The translations under genes were made by a program, and so were the position numbers. Positions 61,190-64,000 of a DNA stretch of 64,000 bases are shown here, in pieces; the stretch's first letter is position 1; the number at the start of each line of letters is the position of its first letter. Source of the stretch: Flavobacteriales bacterium (GTDB lineage: Bacteria; Bacteroidota; Bacteroidia; Flavobacteriales_D; Parvicellaceae); the NCBI GenBank assembly GCA_020635565.1, contig JACJZN010000006.1, positions 248,001 through 312,000 of the forward strand, in the 5' to 3' direction. Under the pieces are notes generated by a model. It did not search any database. It worked only from the letters and a program-made list of their open reading frames with translations, and was not told the origin of the DNA.

Positions 61190-64000
61190 ATGATACTATC
61201 TTGTCTTAAGATCGTTTATGCTCAATATCCACAGCATTTCACCTATGATGATGAGAACGGATTGCCAAGTAATGAAGTTTACAGTATCGTGCAAGACCAT
61301 CAGGGTTTTATTTGGATAGGGACGAGTGTAGGGTTGTACAAATACGATGGTGTAAGATATCATTACTACAATACAGCAAGTCAAAAAACCAATTCAGCAG
61401 CGAATCTCGTTATCTCCAGTTCTGGGAAGATCTATTACATGAACTTCAAACATCAGGTTTTTGTAGTTGAGCAGGACCATGTAATAGAGTTAAAGCACTC
61501 GATGTCAAAAATAAATAATCTATTGACGGATAATCTTCATCAGATCTGGTTTACACACGATCAAGGAATCTCTGTGTATAATGAGAAAACGAAGGAATGG
61601 CGAACTATCAATGATTTTGGAATGGAAAATTCGTTAAGCACCAAATGTTATAGCAATTCCATAAAGAAAAATTCCGGCTCGTTAAATTTCATCAATACGC
61701 GTGGGATTGGATCCATTCAAAATGGAGAGTTTCAACAATTATTTACATCAGATACGTTGATCGTGCCGGGCAAATACATGATAGAACCATTAGAAAATAA
61801 AACACTCCTGTTCCATACGGATGGTCAGTCTATACATGAAATTAGTGGTGATGAGATCTCTACTTATCAGAATAAAGACCTTATAAAATTGATCGCTAAC
61901 CGAAAGATTACCAATCTGAAAACATTATCAGATGGAAAAATATGGATCTGTACCTACAGTGGCGTCATTCAATATGATCCATCAAATAACAATACTCAGA
62001 TACTTTTTCCGAATATCGCTTTTTCTGATGTTCTTCTTGACAGAGAGCATAACTATTGGTTTACGACTTTGCAAGAAGGAGTTTTCAGAGTTCCAAATAT
62101 GAATTACCTGGTTTGGAATATGACAAATGAAAATATATTGAATGATAAGCTCACTCATCTTACTTCAGATGGCCATTACATATATTTCTCAAACGTGAAT
62201 GGTATTATCCAGAGAATAGAGCCAATGACGAGAGAGATATTCAGTTACAATATTCAGTTACAATCAGATATCCAGCATCTCAGTTATTTATCCGAAGATT
62301 CTTCAATTACATTTTATCAAGGCACCAATGAATACGGACTTTTGGAGAACGAGTCAACCCTATTAATTCCAAATAAAATCTCTTCTGTAAAGTGCACAGA
62401 GAAAGTGGACAACGAATATTTCTTTGGTACCTCTGCCGGCTTGATCATTTACAACCCACAGAACATTTGGACAGGTGAAAACACGATTAAAAGCTGGTGC
62501 CGAGAAATTAAATATAGAGAAGAGGATCACTCCGTATTGATTGCTTCCACCGATGGATTAATCAAACTCAATAAAACAGAAAACAAATGGCAGATTTCGG
62601 ACACCCTACTTCCAAGTGTACAAATCAGTTCATTTGATATCTCCACTGATGAAAATTTAATTTATCTGCTAACTTTCGGTGGTAATGTCCAAGTTTTTAA
62701 GGATCAAAAACACATTTCAACGATTAGTCTTCCTGAAGGCATACAGTCGAAGATCCTTCGATATTATAAAAACAATCTTTATTTTGCCACCAATAAAGGT
62801 GTGCTTGTTTATGATCTTAAGGCGAAATACTTTATTCATTTGAACCGATTATCTGGATTAGCGTCAAATAATGTTCAGGATCTACTGATTGAAAAGGATC
62901 AACTATGGCTAGCAACTGGAAAAGGATTACAAGCGATTCCTATTCCGGTGCAGATTAATGAAAGTTCAGCCGCTGTCTACCTGAAAAACAAAGACCTAAT
63001 CAACAATTCTGTTGTACTTGAGTATGGAGCGCCCCTTATTATTGATCCTGAAGTTAGCAGTTATTCCAGTAACGGACAATACTCCTATCTCTATAAGATT
63101 AATGAAAATGAATGGATAGAGCTTCCGGCAGACATTGAACAAATTGAAATTTTAAATCTTCCATCCGGAAAATTCAAAATACGAATTAAGGCAGTTGATC
63201 ATTTAGGAAGAGATTCTGAGAACGAAATAATCATCCAAGGAAATGTTTACCCACCTTTCTGGGAGCGATGGTGGTTCATGCTTATAATATTCTTATTTGT
63301 GAGCATGATCATTTATTACTTTGTGAGAAGAGAGCTCAACAAGCAGCGTAAAGAGATGAAAAGACTCAACGAACTTAATCTCGCCAAGTTGACGGCCATA
63401 CGTTCACAGATGAACCCACACTTCATGTTCAACACATTAAATTCTTTGCAGGATCTAATTTTAAAACAAGACTTTAAAAATACCAACTACTATTTGACCA
63501 AGTTCGCCTCTCTGATGCGAATGATCCTGCATAACTCAGAGGTAAATTACCTTCAACTTTCGAGTGAAATTAAAATGATCCAAATGTATCTGGAACTCGA
63601 ACAGCTTCGTTTTGGAGATGATTTTAAATTCCAATTGGAAATTGATGACACCTGTAATATTGATCAAACTGAAATTCCTACCATGATGATTCAGCCCTAT
63701 CTGGAAAATGCAATCAAACATGGATTACTACATAAAAAAGGACAAAAGAGCCTATCTATTTATTTTAGATGCGAAACTACTCAATTAATTTGCACCATTG
63801 AGGACAATGGGATTGGCAGAAAAAAATCTGCAGAGATCAATTCAAGACAAAATCCGGATCATCAATCTTTCTCCAGTGAAGCGAATCAATACAGAGCTGA
63901 AATACTTACTAAAAACTCCAAAAAAAATCACACCATAGAAATAGTCGATCTGGAAAATGAAGGTTTGCCGACAGGGACCAAAGTAATACTTCATATTCCA
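61190..64000 (+). CDS. Two-component regulator-propeller sensor with LytS-type histidine kinase, 3' end outside the window
   Basis: The frame is open from about 61136 to the end of the window; ATG 61190 is the first good start, with TTG codons at 61178 and 61184 giving a longer signal peptide. After the signal (SCLKIVYAQ) come ligand-gated beta-propeller repeats (NGLPSNEVYSIVQDHQGFIW, LSGLASNNVQDLLIEKDQLW) and a Y_Y_Y domain near 63050-63240. A membrane helix follows (WWFMLIIFLFVSMIIYYFV), then a His_kinase domain of the LytS/YehU type with the phosphorylated His in SQMNPHFMFNTLNSLQ and an ATPase domain (ENAIKHGLLHKKG, EDNGIGRKKS). It senses an unknown ligand in the periplasm. Confidence 0.9.
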   Translation, partial: MILSCLKIVYAQYPQHFTYDDENGLPSNEVYSIVQDHQGFIWIGTSVGLYKYDGVRYHYYNTASQKTNSAANLVISSSGKIYYMNFKHQVFVVEQDHVIELKHSMSKINNLLTDNLHQIWFTHDQGISVYNEKTKEWRTINDFGMENSLSTKCYSNSIKKNSGSLNFINTRGIGSIQNGEFQQLFTSDTLIVPGKYMIEPLENKTLLFHTDGQSIHEISGDEISTYQNKDLIKLIANRKITNLKTLSDGKIWICTYSGVIQYDPSNNNTQILFPNIAFSDVLLDREHNYWFTTLQEGVFRVPNMNYLVWNMTNENILNDKLTHLTSDGHYIYFSNVNGIIQRIEPMTREIFSYNIQLQSDIQHLSYLSEDSSITFYQGTNEYGLLENESTLLIPNKISSVKCTEKVDNEYFFGTSAGLIIYNPQNIWTGENTIKSWCREIKYREEDHSVLIASTDGLIKLNKTENKWQISDTLLPSVQISSFDISTDENLIYLLTFGGNVQVFKDQKHISTISLPEGIQSKILRYYKNNLYFATNKGVLVYDLKAKYFIHLNRLSGLASNNVQDLLIEKDQLWLATGKGLQAIPIPVQINESSAAVYLKNKDLINNSVVLEYGAPLIIDPEVSSYSSNGQYSYLYKINENEWIELPADIEQIEILNLPSGKFKIRIKAVDHLGRDSENEIIIQGNVYPPFWERWWFMLIIFLFVSMIIYYFVRRELNKQRKEMKRLNELNLAKLTAIRSQMNPHFMFNTLNSLQDLILKQDFKNTNYYLTKFASLMRMILHNSEVNYLQLSSEIKMIQMYLELEQLRFGDDFKFQLEIDDTCNIDQTEIPTMMIQPYLENAIKHGLLHKKGQKSLSIYFRCETTQLICTIEDNGIGRKKSAEINSRQNPDHQSFSSEANQYRAEILTKNSKKNHTIEIVDLENEGLPTGTKVILHIP

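Noticed and set aside
1..64000. CRISPR arrays and ribosomal RNA genes
   Set aside because: No regularly spaced identical short repeats and no rRNA-like segments were seen anywhere in the window.

Overview
The window is a chromosomal segment from a member of the Bacteroidetes, most likely class Flavobacteriia near the Cryomorphaceae/Crocinitomicaceae. Evidence: low-GC coding sequence; TAnnTTTG -7 boxes instead of Shine-Dalgarno signals; a DnaE fused to a DnaQ-type exonuclease; a Porin_10-type putative porin; DUF2490, DUF3467 and DUF4846 proteins; a PorT-like protein of type IX secretion; and a regulator-propeller histidine kinase. NhaA and NhaD antiporters together suggest a sodium-rich habitat. 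The assignment is by gene content only.

Layout. 1-2142: the iron-sulfur repair protein Ric/ScdA between small membrane proteins, and a DUF2490 protein. 2335-8251 (minus): a nitrogen-related block. A cysteine-rich protein, glutamate dehydrogenase and a PntA-like protein lie behind a good sigma-54 promoter. They sit next to a sigma-54 response regulator, a soluble histidine kinase and a membrane four-helix-bundle sensor. Two GGGTA/TACCC palindromes lie where enhancer sites for that promoter would be expected. 8509-10699: nhaA and yitT. 10696-17514 (minus): an RND efflux operon (lipoprotein, cupin, TolC, adaptor, pump, TetR) with two identical 16-bp palindromes, one at the operon promoter and one at the start of the tolC-like gene.

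17684-24591 is a decayed island abutting a tRNA-Val gene. It holds parDE, a DDE transposase, a toxin-like fragment with a lipoprotein, and two ~120-bp direct repeats carrying a strong palindrome. The repeats bracket a broken pyroglutamyl-peptidase-like gene, a secreted protein and a broken leucine-rich membrane protein. A serine-recombinase pseudogene and an ATPase fragment lie at the tRNA side. A 9-bp piece of the tRNA 3' end with its own terminator is found again at 17726, consistent with integration at the tRNA.

24663-29295 (minus): nhaD, exbB, exbD, tonB, folC. 29409-36542: a Leu/Val-type dehydrogenase, a LuxR-type response regulator, a GH3/beta-lactamase fusion, two small genes and a metallo-hydrolase. 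36539-41107: dnaE. 41216-49333: subtilase, porin, DUF3467, FKBP isomerase, PorT-like protein and a YdeI-family protein ending in a perfect CDGSH motif. 49311-53857 (minus): a tight five-gene cluster of rimK, a desuccinylase-like gene, a TrmH-type methylase, a possible caspase-like/methyltransferase fusion and murI. 53894-61120: a VWA membrane protein, fabG, a beta-barrel protein, DUF1569, DUF4846, rsgA, dtd and a lipoprotein. 61190-64000: a propeller/LytS-type sensor kinase running off the window.

The strongest candidates for undescribed biology are the sigma-54 glutamate dehydrogenase circuit with a split sensor, the caspase-like/methyltransferase fusion, and the repeat-bracketed gene cassettes of the island.
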